This document shows positions 33,535-42,955 of a DNA stretch of 46,392 nucleotides, piece after piece. Below the pieces are notes generated by a model that did no database searches, was not told the DNA's origin, and was given only the letters and a program-made list of their open reading frames with translations. The stretch comes from an uncultured Spirochaetia bacterium (GTDB lineage: Bacteria > Spirochaetota > Brachyspiria > Brachyspirales > Brachyspiraceae). The translations under genes were made by a program, and so were the position numbers. The stretch is from positions 1 through 46,392 of the forward strand of contig CAMRBQ010000011.1 in the NCBI GenBank assembly GCA_947040495.1. Direction: 5' to 3'. Position 1 is the first letter of the stretch. Each line of letters starts with the position of its first letter.

Positions 33535-35916
33535 CTATGAAACAACAATAGGTATTGTAATTATAAAATCTGTATACTTTGGGCTTGCGGATGTATCAAC
33601 ATGTATAGAGCCATAATGTGCCTCAATTATTCTAAGTGATGATGGCAAACCAAGACCTGAGCCATGCGATTTCGTCGTAAAGAATGGATCAAAAATTTCT
33701 TTTATTATTTTTTTATTTATATAAGAATGAGAATTTTTTATATGTATATCAAGTAATTTATCATCATATGAGTTTATTTCTATGATACATGTTATATATG
33801 ATTTTTTATCTGCAGGCACAGCATCGACAGCATTTAATAATAAATTCAAAAAAACTTCATGCATTTTCATATAATCCCAACGCACTAAAATATTTTTTTT
33901 ATTACATACCATAGTAAATTCTATATTTTTTTTCGACTGTATTATACATTCTATACTCATGGTTTTCATTGTATTTTCTATACTTGTCATTGGAACATCT
34001 TCAACATTTAATTTCACAGTTTTAGCAAATGACAAATTACTTTTTACATATTGCTCTAGGCGTATCATCTCCTCATATATTATATTAACATATTTTTCTA
34101 CTTCTTTATCTACATTTTTGACCCTCTTTAGTCTATTAGCAAAGCCTGTTATTGGGACAATAAAATTTCTAAGATTATGTGATATAGATGTACTCATTTC
34201 TCCAATAAGTGCCAAATGTGATGCCTCTGTTAATTTGTCCTGAGTATTACGCAATTCAAGACTACTTTGTTCAATAGAATCGTAAAGCCTACTATATTCA
34301 ATCGCAATGGATATTTGTTGGGCAAACATTTTTATATAATTAAGGTCATCATCATCAATAGGCTCATTTGTAAAATGATTATCTATCACAATAAGGCCAA
34401 TACATGAACTAGATCCTATCATAGGGACCACAGCAAAAGGTGTATTACCAAATATATCTGTGTAGTTTCTAATTTGTTTAACTAGTTCATTATCATTAAT
34501 ATCTTGTATTACTATAGATTTTTTGTTGGTATATATATCATTAAAAATAGTACAGCTATTATCAGCAGGGATACTAAGTTTTTGTATTTTCCTTGTTAAA
34601 GAATTTATATTTTTCAAATCTCTTTCAGTAAAAAGTAGCAGCAGCTTTTCTCTAACAGAGGTATTAGTATTTGTTTCTAATGCATGCCATACATTAGCAG
34701 CATCATTCCCATCTACTGGTGCGATACACATACTACCTGTAAATGTATTAGTTTTTTCATCGTATAAGAAAGCAAAACTTCTATTATAACCAAATGATTC
34801 GCCTAATGTTGTTGCTGTGAGTAGGATAAAAAGGATATCATTTATTTTTAATTTCCCAAGCAGAGAATTACTTAGTTCATACAAAATATTGAGTCTATTT
34901 GTATTTATTTCATTACGTTGTGTTGCACTATTCAAAAGCCTTAAAGTATTATATTGATTTATATTTGCTGCAATATGAGAAGCTGTATTTCTAAATAAAT
35001 GTTCATCCCCACTCAAAAAATCACCCAAAGGATTTGTGGCACTTGGAATTTTATCTATTATAGCAACAACACCTAATGTAATTCCATCTGCTTTAAGTGG
35101 CAAAATCATAATAGAATGTTCTACACATATTCTATAATCTCTATACTCTTCAATATATTCGATTCCATTAATAAATGATGGTATTTCATCTTCTTTATAA
35201 TTTTGTATAAAAGGCATATTGATAATCACGTCATCATTTAAGCCCCATACAGATCGTAAATAGACATGATTATTATCATCAAACAAGGCTACAATAGCTT
35301 TTTTTACACTAAATACTTGTGTTAAATCTTGTGCTAAATTATCTAAAGGTTCTTTCAAATCTTTACTTATAGCAAAGTTTACAGCAATTTCATTTAGAAG
35401 CATTATATGCTGTTCTTTATCTCCATATTCTACTTTTTGTAAAATATTATTGGCATAAATTGCAAAATGTCTCACTAAAATATCAATTTCATCTAATATT
35501 TCTCTAAAATATTCTGTTTTATCTATACGAGAACGTGTAATAAATATACCAATAACAGTTGAACATACATGTATGGGCACAGCAAACATAGTTTCAAATT
35601 GATTAAATACATCCCAATGGCTTATATTAATATTTCTACCAACATATTTTTCTTTATTTACTAATAATATATTTGCTATATTACTATCCATTTTGTAGGC
35701 GACTTTACAAACAAAATATCTATCAAGACCAAAAACACCCCTAAGTATGAGCAAATCTCCAGCGGGAAAAAAAATACCACCAGTTTCAAAATTATAGTAC
35801 ATAGATACTTCACGTAAAAATACATCCACGACATTATCTATCTCTTTTGTATCAGAAGCCCAAAGCAAAGCATCAAATAGCTTACTTTGAAATTCTTTAA
35901 AATTAGCTCTTTCCAT
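33535..35916 (-). CDS. GAF-domain sensor histidine kinase
   Basis: A 793-residue cytosolic kinase without membrane helices. Three GAF-type sensor regions are apparent at about residues 1-165, 175-325 and 345-545. The kinase core has the H box IGEMSTSISHNLRNFI (phosphorylated His580), N box HEVFLNLLLNAVDAV, and G box GSGLGLPSSLRIIEAHYGS. GAF domains bind small ligands or sense redox state; the signal is unknown. There is no response regulator gene beside it. The start codon lies 14 bases inside the end of the glycosidase gene, so translation is coupled and the two may share a physiological cue such as carbohydrate supply. Confidence 0.9.
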   Translation of the reverse strand: MERANFKEFQSKLFDALLWASDTKEIDNVVDVFLREVSMYYNFETGGIFFPAGDLLILRGVFGLDRYFVCKVAYKMDSNIANILLVNKEKYVGRNINISHWDVFNQFETMFAVPIHVCSTVIGIFITRSRIDKTEYFREILDEIDILVRHFAIYANNILQKVEYGDKEQHIMLLNEIAVNFAISKDLKEPLDNLAQDLTQVFSVKKAIVALFDDNNHVYLRSVWGLNDDVIINMPFIQNYKEDEIPSFINGIEYIEEYRDYRICVEHSIMILPLKADGITLGVVAIIDKIPSATNPLGDFLSGDEHLFRNTASHIAANINQYNTLRLLNSATQRNEINTNRLNILYELSNSLLGKLKINDILFILLTATTLGESFGYNRSFAFLYDEKTNTFTGSMCIAPVDGNDAANVWHALETNTNTSVREKLLLLFTERDLKNINSLTRKIQKLSIPADNSCTIFNDIYTNKKSIVIQDINDNELVKQIRNYTDIFGNTPFAVVPMIGSSSCIGLIVIDNHFTNEPIDDDDLNYIKMFAQQISIAIEYSRLYDSIEQSSLELRNTQDKLTEASHLALIGEMSTSISHNLRNFIVPITGFANRLKRVKNVDKEVEKYVNIIYEEMIRLEQYVKSNLSFAKTVKLNVEDVPMTSIENTMKTMSIECIIQSKKNIEFTMVCNKKNILVRWDYMKMHEVFLNLLLNAVDAVPADKKSYITCIIEINSYDDKLLDIHIKNSHSYINKKIIKEIFDPFFTTKSHGSGLGLPSSLRIIEAHYGSIHVDTSASPKYTDFIITIPIVVS

Positions 35917-37306
35917 CTATCAACTCAAAAATATGTATTTCATATGGTTTAAATGTAAAAACATTTTCATTATGTTCAAATAATTCTGTTATGTTAAAAG
36001 CATTTCCAAATGAAATATCATTTTTTATATCAAAGTCGGATATATCGATAGAATCGTCTTGGTCTGAAATATTCATAATAATAAGCAGTCTATCAGATTT
36101 ATCTAGATTATACTTATAAAATGCCCTAATAGAAGAATCATTATCAATTAAAATATCATCTTCATTTATATTTTCTATACCAGTTTCTTCAGTTTCTAAA
36201 TCATCATAGCTATTCTCATAAGAAGAATCATACTCTTCATCATTTTCATACTCTTCTTCTTCAGAATATAATTTTATAAATTCAATCTCACCACTGCAAG
36301 CAAGTATTTCATTGCTTTTCATATATGAAATAAATCTTTTTATATGGTCGCTTATATCATAATGAATAGGTTCACAATTATCCATAGTATCATTAACAAC
36401 ATCACATCTTTTACTAGCACCATATTCAAAACCATATGTCATAACCCAAGCCTCACCAACTATGGCTGTAAATATCATGCACATTTTTACTCTATTAATA
36501 TTACCAGCATACTCAGTAATAACTCTCTCGGTATCATGGTTTTCAATAAATGTAATATATTTTGCATGTGGAATAATTTCAGCATATTGGTCTAAAAACC
36601 ATTTTGAAGAAAAATCCCACCACTTAGCACTGCTTGCAACATAATCAAAACCACTTCTAGATAGAGAAAGGATATCTTCACTCGGACAACCCAAAGACTC
36701 TGCAAAAAATATAACATTATTATCTACAGATTTGGCATAATCAATTATGTATTTCCAAAGGTTAGAAGATATTTTATATGCAGCATCACACCTGAATCCT
36801 TTAAATCCTAAATACATATTATTATTTATAAGCTCTTTCCAATATTCCCATAAATCTATATGAGAGCCGTCATCTTTTCTATCATTATCAAATTCTGCTA
36901 AATCGCCCCATGATACCCACTCTCCATTATCCCAAGCCCCCGGTGATAATAGCTGCCCATGCTCATCTCTTTTGTACCAAGTTGGCTTCTCTATAGATAA
37001 TGGACTATCTTTTGAGCTATGATTTATAACTAAATCAAGCATAACATTTATATTGAAAGAATTGCAATATTCTATAAATTTTTTAATTTCACTTTCAGCA
37101 TATAACCTTGCAGTGTTTTTAAAAAACATAGGATTATAATCATAATAGCTTTTAGTAGCATATAAACTACCACTAAATCCAGCCTCTGTAATGGGGTTTA
37201 TGTATATCCAAGAAAATCCCATACTACTAATTCTATGTACATGATAATACCAATTCTCTATATTACCAAGAAGCCTTGGATACAAATTATATATTGCAAA
37301 TCTCAT
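35903..37306 (-). CDS. GH13-family alpha-amylase-type enzyme
   Basis: A 467-residue cytosolic GH13 glycosidase (no signal peptide). Conserved regions are DLVINHSS (91-98), GFRCDAAYK with nucleophile Asp174, FFAESLG with acid/base Glu203, and FIENHDTERV with transition-state Asp258. It should cleave or transfer alpha-glucosidic bonds, for example on stored glycogen. Between residues 343 and 390 an insert very rich in Glu, Asp, Tyr and Ser interrupts the C-terminal beta domain, which is unusual. It overlaps the kinase gene by 14 bases and follows the GreA-like gene by 30 bases in a four-gene operon. Confidence 0.88.
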   Translation of the reverse strand: MRFAIYNLYPRLLGNIENWYYHVHRISSMGFSWIYINPITEAGFSGSLYATKSYYDYNPMFFKNTARLYAESEIKKFIEYCNSFNINVMLDLVINHSSKDSPLSIEKPTWYKRDEHGQLLSPGAWDNGEWVSWGDLAEFDNDRKDDGSHIDLWEYWKELINNNMYLGFKGFRCDAAYKISSNLWKYIIDYAKSVDNNVIFFAESLGCPSEDILSLSRSGFDYVASSAKWWDFSSKWFLDQYAEIIPHAKYITFIENHDTERVITEYAGNINRVKMCMIFTAIVGEAWVMTYGFEYGASKRCDVVNDTMDNCEPIHYDISDHIKRFISYMKSNEILACSGEIEFIKLYSEEEEYENDEEYDSSYENSYDDLETEETGIENINEDDILIDNDSSIRAFYKYNLDKSDRLLIIMNISDQDDSIDISDFDIKNDISFGNAFNITELFEHNENVFTFKPYEIHIFELIDGKS

Positions 37307-37336
37307 ACTTACACACTCCCTTTCGCTAATATACTA

Positions 37337-39538
37337 CTATATCATATTAGGAAATTTCCTAGCTATTGCTGTATTTATTTCTGTTTTATAATGATTTTCT
37401 AAGTCAATTAGCTTTTGAAATTCATCAAAAACAATACGCACATGCTCTTCATCATTTTCATCAATAAATGTTAGAAGACTATTTTTTTCAAATAATAAAT
37501 GGTCTATTACTTTCAACATTTTTCTTGCAGAAACACTAGTCTCTTTTTTATCGGCTTGCTTTGACAGATGGCCTATCAAGCTAAGAAGCCCTGCTATAAC
37601 AAATGTTTTATTATAATGTATTTCTTTACCACCCAATTTATTACCATTTTTATCTAAAAAACTTTGTGCAAAAAATATAAATGATTCCGTAAACTCTCTA
37701 TTTTTTAATATTATATCATCTATAGTTTTTTCCAAAAGATTGACTTTATTATCTTCTATAAGCCTATCTATAATTAGATTATGATATTTCACCTGTGATG
37801 TATATAAAAATTTCTTAACAATATCTGAAGGATTTTCTATATTTTTATATATGGCATTTATATAATTTTCTTTGTATTGAGATATTGGCAAAGCCTCATA
37901 AACCTTTGTATAATCGCTCACAGTATTTATGATACTATTAACAGTTGGTATAGTAGAATCTTTTATATCCATAGCATTTATAAGCATGATACTTATTATC
38001 GCTTCATCAACTTTGGAATTATTACCCTTAGCTATATCAATAAAATATTTATACATCTGCTTAGCTTCATCACAGCTAATATCTTTTGTATAATCTCTAT
38101 ATTCAATATATGTTTCATAACGTTTAACAAATGCAGTTTCAGCATTAAATTTAATGAGCATCTCTTCATCATAGCTCAAAGAAGAGATATTATAGACAAA
38201 TGTATTTTTTTCAAACTTTACAGCATTATTAGTTCTTACAGATTTCTTTGCTGCTTCAAGCCATTTATTATAACCAGTCTCAGCTATTATATCTGGTACT
38301 AAATCATGTTTTAAATCTTTTGATGAAATAGTTCCACCATCACGATACTTTAATACCATAGTTATAAGCTCATTAGGTGTCTTTTCAGCAATACTTTTAA
38401 GCTCCGACAATTTATATGCTTTATAAACTAATATATCATCATCTACCAAGACAATAAGAGATTTAACTGCCATTTCAAATGTCATTTTGCGTGTTTCTTC
38501 AGAATTTTTTGCAAATCTAATAAAAACATTCTCTGTATTTATATCAGTTATTATCCCAACACCAAATTCTCTATGATATACATATTTATCTTTGTCATAT
38601 TTTATATATCTTTCAAATAATTCAATAACAGCTTTAGGCTCTTTAAATACATTTGTAAGAGCAGCAATTTCTTCTATCTCTTTAAATAGAGTATGATTTG
38701 GGTGTAAACAATTATAAACCTCTACAAGCCTATGTCTGAAATATTTTGCCTTTTTATTATTCTGCTTGACAATTGCCTGCTCATATTGGAATAGATACTT
38801 TATAGTTTTAAGTGCTTTTTCATAGTTTTTACTCTCAAAATAATGGAAAAATATTATCTTCCATAAATCTATCATCGCATCGGCCTCGAGAACATCTGCA
38901 ATTTGACTTTCATACCTTACAAAATATGAAACACAGTCGGCATTCAATTCTAAAATCTTTTTAAAATTTGCCTCGATAACTTTATCACGCCTTTTTTCAA
39001 GGTTATGTTCAAATACAATTTTGTAGTATTTAAGTGCCTCTTCAAGATTGCCTTCTTTCTCTTTCACATGGGCAATACGTTCAGATAACTCATAATTATC
39101 TTTATCTAATGCAACAAGCTTTTCCCATACTTCAACTGCTTCATTATCTTTATTCATTGCCTGATAATAATTTGCAAGATATTTAAGTGCATATTCACTA
39201 TCATAATAAGTTAATACAAGCTTAGATAAATATTCAACTATAGGCCATTTTTTAATATTCTTAAATGTATTAATCAAACGCTCAAAATTATTGTCATGAA
39301 AATCTTTTTTCTCTAAACTTACAAAACCCATCACATAAAGTGATACTATATGCTGGGCATTTCTTGACAAATGTAGCTCTGCTATCTCAACCATCTCATT
39401 AATACTATTCTCTTCTTTTATATTTATAAAAATTTCATACAATTCTGTAAAATAGTTTACAGTATAATTAATAAGTGGTTTTCTAGTAAATGTTTCTTCT
39501 GTAAATATATTTTCCAGTTGTTGTAATGCTGTATCCAT
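37337..39538 (-). CDS. TPR protein with spirochaetal GreA N-terminal-type domain, lacking the cleavage-factor domain
   Basis: A 733-residue protein. Residues 1-300 are helical repeats of TPR type (ALKYLANYYQAMNKDNEAVEVW, ERIAHVKEKEGNLEEALKYY). Around 315-385 comes a conserved beta-rich module, HREFGVGIITDI, FIRFAKNSEETRKMTFEMAV and KSLIVLVDDDI, which I recognise from the long N-terminal extension of spirochaetal GreA. A further helical region follows to the end. The GreA coiled coil and FKBP-like domain are missing, so it should not rescue stalled polymerase itself, although it may bind the same partners. It is the second gene of its operon. Confidence 0.65.
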   Translation of the reverse strand: MDTALQQLENIFTEETFTRKPLINYTVNYFTELYEIFINIKEENSINEMVEIAELHLSRNAQHIVSLYVMGFVSLEKKDFHDNNFERLINTFKNIKKWPIVEYLSKLVLTYYDSEYALKYLANYYQAMNKDNEAVEVWEKLVALDKDNYELSERIAHVKEKEGNLEEALKYYKIVFEHNLEKRRDKVIEANFKKILELNADCVSYFVRYESQIADVLEADAMIDLWKIIFFHYFESKNYEKALKTIKYLFQYEQAIVKQNNKKAKYFRHRLVEVYNCLHPNHTLFKEIEEIAALTNVFKEPKAVIELFERYIKYDKDKYVYHREFGVGIITDINTENVFIRFAKNSEETRKMTFEMAVKSLIVLVDDDILVYKAYKLSELKSIAEKTPNELITMVLKYRDGGTISSKDLKHDLVPDIIAETGYNKWLEAAKKSVRTNNAVKFEKNTFVYNISSLSYDEEMLIKFNAETAFVKRYETYIEYRDYTKDISCDEAKQMYKYFIDIAKGNNSKVDEAIISIMLINAMDIKDSTIPTVNSIINTVSDYTKVYEALPISQYKENYINAIYKNIENPSDIVKKFLYTSQVKYHNLIIDRLIEDNKVNLLEKTIDDIILKNREFTESFIFFAQSFLDKNGNKLGGKEIHYNKTFVIAGLLSLIGHLSKQADKKETSVSARKMLKVIDHLLFEKNSLLTFIDENDEEHVRIVFDEFQKLIDLENHYKTEINTAIARKFPNMI

Positions 39539-39583
39539 AGTTTCTTCCTTCTCTGTTAGTTTTAGTTCAATTTTTATAATTTT

Positions 39584-40558
39584 TTATATGTTTATATTTT
39601 CTACAAATATCTTAGTTAGATTAGTATTAAGCCTATCCATCTTTCTAATTATAAATTCTATTTCATTGACATTCTTCACACCATTTATAAGCAAATTAGA
39701 CACAAGCCTAAGATAAGCCAACAATAATCTAGGTATTGCATTTTCTCTTAGGTTTTTCCTCTTGCAATCCGCTTCAAATTTTGATATCATTTTTCTTAAT
39801 ACCAATAGTTCTTTTTGTGTAAGTGCATGTCTAATATTTAATATATTATATACTTCTCCATATACACCAAGCCAAAGTAATAATTGTTCTTTACTGGCTA
39901 ATTGTATAGCACTTTCTTTTATAATTTTTTCTATATCCCTTATATAAATATTATCTCTAAGCAAAGGGATATCTATATTTAGAGGGTCGTAAAACAAAGC
40001 CTCTCTAATATAAAATTTAGTCATTCTATCATCTGCTATTTTACTATAAGCCAGAGCCAAATTTGCTAATACATTACCATCAATACATTGACATTCTCTT
40101 AAATATTCTAGACCCTTTATAGCCTTTTTATAGTCGCCAATTTCAACCAAAGCATAACATAATTGTTTCAACACATCCGCATTACCATTTGTTTGGTATT
40201 CTTTTTGCAGTATGTTTACTGTAGTATTAAATACATATGCCTTTATATCTACTATTATATCAATATCTGCAGGCATATCATATTTTTTAGAAAACTCTAA
40301 AAACAACTTATAATAGCCATCTAATAATCTAGTCAGCTCTAATTCTTTATTTTTATAGGATACAATAGTATGCTCTCTATTTATCCAAAATTTAATACAT
40401 GCAAGTCTTTCATATAAAAAAGGATAATTATTATCTATTTCTATAATGACATCAAAATATTTAAGTGCATCAGAAAATAAACCATCTCTAATTTTATCTC
40501 CTATAGCAAATAAAACATCTATTACACTTTCATTTTGAGAAAATAAATCATCGCCCAT
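39584..40558 (-). CDS. TPR-repeat protein of unknown function
   Basis: A 324-residue helical protein. Tetratricopeptide-like pairs are visible at FSDALKYFDVIIEIDNNYPF (about 38-57), VLKQLCYALVEIGDYKKAIK and VLANLALAYSKIADDRMTKF, ending near residue 200. The remainder is helical without a family I recognise. There is no signal peptide or membrane segment. It opens a minus-strand operon from a strong promoter at 40654-40681 and is followed 45 bases later by the larger TPR/GreA-like gene. The two probably work together, for example as a scaffold. Confidence 0.72.
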   Translation of the reverse strand: MGDDLFSQNESVIDVLFAIGDKIRDGLFSDALKYFDVIIEIDNNYPFLYERLACIKFWINREHTIVSYKNKELELTRLLDGYYKLFLEFSKKYDMPADIDIIVDIKAYVFNTTVNILQKEYQTNGNADVLKQLCYALVEIGDYKKAIKGLEYLRECQCIDGNVLANLALAYSKIADDRMTKFYIREALFYDPLNIDIPLLRDNIYIRDIEKIIKESAIQLASKEQLLLWLGVYGEVYNILNIRHALTQKELLVLRKMISKFEADCKRKNLRENAIPRLLLAYLRLVSNLLINGVKNVNEIEFIIRKMDRLNTNLTKIFVENINI

Positions 40559-40653
40559 AATGCGGCATCTTTTATTAGTAAAATTTTATTTTTATAGCGA
40601 ATACTCTACAACATAGCAAAATACTTTATTTAAACCCCGCATACACATTACAG

Positions 40654-40681
40654 AGTATAGATAAAATTATAACTTTGTCAA
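40654..40681 (-). promoter_or_regulatory. Sigma-70 promoter of the TPR-GreA-like-GH13-kinase operon
   Basis: On the minus strand TTGACA (40676-40681), 16 bp, TATACT (40654-40659). Transcription would begin near 40647 with a leader of about 90 bases. It is divergent from the promoter of the outer-membrane protein about 70 bp away. The 252-base gap holds no other feature I can support. Confidence 0.75.
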
Positions 40682-40749
40682 TAGCTACTATATGTTAGTA
40701 TATACAAATAAATCTATTAATACAAGTGATATAAGTATTATAAATAGAA

Positions 40750-40777
40750 TTGACTTTTATTAAACCTATATTATACT
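40750..40777 (+). promoter_or_regulatory. Sigma-70 promoter of the outer-membrane protein gene
   Basis: TTGACT (40750-40755), 16 bp, TATACT (40772-40777). The leader is about 27 bases and includes TTAGGA before the ATG at 40811. Confidence 0.72.
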
Positions 40778-40810
40778 AAGGATATAATTACTCACTTAGG
40801 AACTTATATT

Positions 40811-41488
40811 ATGAAAAAATTGTCTTTAATTCTCTCATTACTAGTAATACTATCATACTCATCTTTTGCAGATGAAAAACTAATAAATCCAAGCAGAGGG
40901 AGAAATGGCTTTGTATTTAGCTTTATTGGTGGTGGTTCTATGCCACATCAATCTTTTACTAGTGATAACTTTGCAGGAAATGCTTTTAGTTACCTACAGC
41001 CGGGATTTCTTATGTCTTTTGGAAATGGATTTGGAATTAGTGCTTTATTTAATATTGGATACAATATATCAGTAGACCCACAAATCAATGATAATATAAG
41101 CAACATAGATGGAGAAAGCAGTATAAATATACATAGTGCTGACTTAGGAATTACAGTAGCTTTTAATATAAAAGATTTTATGTTAGGTTTATCCGGTGGG
41201 ATAAAAATTCCTATAGATGGGTCAGCATATGTGACGACTCTTGGTGGGGACAATGATAGTTTTGATTCTAGTACAACTCAAAGTAAAATAAGAGACAAAA
41301 TTGAAATGACTCAATATCTTAAACTTTCAGCAGATTATCTGTTTTTTGTAGACACCAAAACAGCTATAACATTAGGTCTAAATATTGGGTATGACTTCGA
41401 AATGAAAGAAGATAGAATGTTTTATGCCAGCAAAAAAGGATTTTCCTTTGGTGGACAGGTCGGACTAAGATTTGGTCCTAGATTATAA
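40811..41488 (+). CDS. Exported beta-barrel-type outer-membrane protein
   Basis: A 225-residue protein with a clear signal peptide (MKKLSLILSLLVILSYSSFA, cleavage near residue 20). Alternating Gly- and aromatic-rich strands follow, such as GFVFSFIGGGSMPH, GFGISALFNIGYNISV, DFMLGLSGGIKIPID, AITLGLNIGYDFEM. It ends FSFGGQVGLRFGPRL, a typical barrel C-terminal strand with aromatic/hydrophobic ends. It is likely a small outer-membrane protein. I cannot assign a family. It has its own promoter and stands alone, convergent with argH. Confidence 0.75.
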   Translation: MKKLSLILSLLVILSYSSFADEKLINPSRGRNGFVFSFIGGGSMPHQSFTSDNFAGNAFSYLQPGFLMSFGNGFGISALFNIGYNISVDPQINDNISNIDGESSINIHSADLGITVAFNIKDFMLGLSGGIKIPIDGSAYVTTLGGDNDSFDSSTTQSKIRDKIEMTQYLKLSADYLFFVDTKTAITLGLNIGYDFEMKEDRMFYASKKGFSFGGQVGLRFGPRL

Positions 41489-41533
41489 TACTTATTATTA
41501 AACTCAATAAATAAAATATTTGATTTTAGAAGT

Positions 41534-41580
41534 AAAGGCTGAGAGATATTTAGATTATAAATATTTCTTTGCCTTTTCTA
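41534..41580 (+). terminator. Terminator-like hairpin overlapping the 3' end of argH
   Basis: AAAGGC (41534-41539) pairs with GCCTTT (41571-41576), and an inner arm GATATTT/AAATATTTC extends it. A short T-rich tail follows. It probably ends the outer-membrane protein transcript and lies partly in the last codons of convergent argH. Confidence 0.5.
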
Positions 41581-42925
41581 TTTGCTCAATTATCATTTTA
41601 TAAGACGTCCCACCCTCTGAAACTTTTTTCTCGACAGATAGGTTTATGTCTAATATATTAAAAATATCATCATCAAATTTGCTTGAATATTGTTTCCATT
41701 CATCTATGCTTAAGTCTGTAAATAACATTTTTTCTTTCGATAGGTTACCAACAATCTTTGCAACTATATTATGCGACTCTCGAAAAGCAAGACCTTTTGA
41801 TACAAGGTAATCTGCTATTTCTACTGCATTTATATAGCCATTCTCACAGGCTAAGAGCATTGTTTCTTTATTAAAATGCATAGTTGAGATGCATTCACTT
41901 ATCATTTCTAATGATGCTAATACTGTATCGATGGAGTCAAATAATGCTTCTTTATCCTCTTGTAAATCCTTGTTATAGGCAGATGGAAGCGATTTCATAA
42001 TTGTAAGCATTGATATTAAATTTCCATACACCCTGCCTGTTTTACCCCTAATAAGCTCAAATATATCAGGATTTTTTTTATTTGGCATTATAGAAGAGCC
42101 TGTCGTATATAAATCATCAATATTGACAAAGCCATATTCATTAGAATTAAATATTATCATATCTTCTGATATTTTTGAAAGATGTGTAAATATAATAGAA
42201 ACACATGATAAAAACTCAATTATAAAATCTCTATCCGAAACACTATCAAGCGCGTTTTCACTAATCTTATCAAAACCTAAAAGGCTTCTTGTAAGCTCTC
42301 TATCTATATTATAGCCTAGTCCCGAGAAAGCCCCAGAACCAAGAGTCAGCATATTAACTCTTTTATTACAATCTGAAAGCCTCTCCCTATCACGTTCTAA
42401 CATAAAAAAATATGCCATAAATAAATGAGCCATACGCATAGGTTGTGCGGGCTGTAAATGTGTATAGCCAGGCATTATAATATCAATTGTATTTTCAGAA
42501 ACATTTATAAGTACGGACAAAAATTTTGTTATAGATTCTTCAATCTCAACAATACGTTTACGCAAGTATAATCTTACATCAACATTGACTTGGTCATTTC
42601 TACTTCTAGCCGTATGTATCTTTCCAGCAATCGAGCCTATACGTTCTTTTAATGCGAGCTCTATATGAGTATGTATATCTTCAAGTGATTCATCAAAAAT
42701 AAACTCGCCTTTTTCTATATCCTCTTTTATAGACTTCATCGCTTCTACTATTTTTGTAAATTCATCATCTGTGAGGATATTTATTTTTTTGAGCATTGTA
42801 GCATGGGCTATAGAGGCTTCGATATCTTCTCTATATAATCTTTTATCAAAATTTATAGATGCATTAAATTTTTCTATAGCAAGAGATTTTTCTCCACTAA
42901 TCATGCCTTCCCAAAGTTTTGCCAT
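41555..42925 (-). CDS. argH: Argininosuccinate lyase
   Basis: A 456-residue enzyme of the fumarase/aspartase superfamily that splits argininosuccinate into arginine and fumarate, the last step of arginine synthesis. Landmarks are LWEGMISGEKSLAIEKFNAS, EDIHTHIELALKERIG, KIHTARSRNDQVNVDVRLYLR, GYTHLQPAQPMRMAHLF, and the signature GSSIMPNKKNPD with the catalytic serine. Length is normal. It is last in a minus-strand run with argJ and an exported protein. argG is not in the window. Confidence 0.96.
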   Translation of the reverse strand: MAKLWEGMISGEKSLAIEKFNASINFDKRLYREDIEASIAHATMLKKINILTDDEFTKIVEAMKSIKEDIEKGEFIFDESLEDIHTHIELALKERIGSIAGKIHTARSRNDQVNVDVRLYLRKRIVEIEESITKFLSVLINVSENTIDIIMPGYTHLQPAQPMRMAHLFMAYFFMLERDRERLSDCNKRVNMLTLGSGAFSGLGYNIDRELTRSLLGFDKISENALDSVSDRDFIIEFLSCVSIIFTHLSKISEDMIIFNSNEYGFVNIDDLYTTGSSIMPNKKNPDIFELIRGKTGRVYGNLISMLTIMKSLPSAYNKDLQEDKEALFDSIDTVLASLEMISECISTMHFNKETMLLACENGYINAVEIADYLVSKGLAFRESHNIVAKIVGNLSKEKMLFTDLSIDEWKQYSSKFDDDIFNILDINLSVEKKVSEGGTSYKMIIEQIEKAKKYL

Positions 42926-42955
42926 ATTTTTTTCTCTTAATTTCCAATTTATTTT

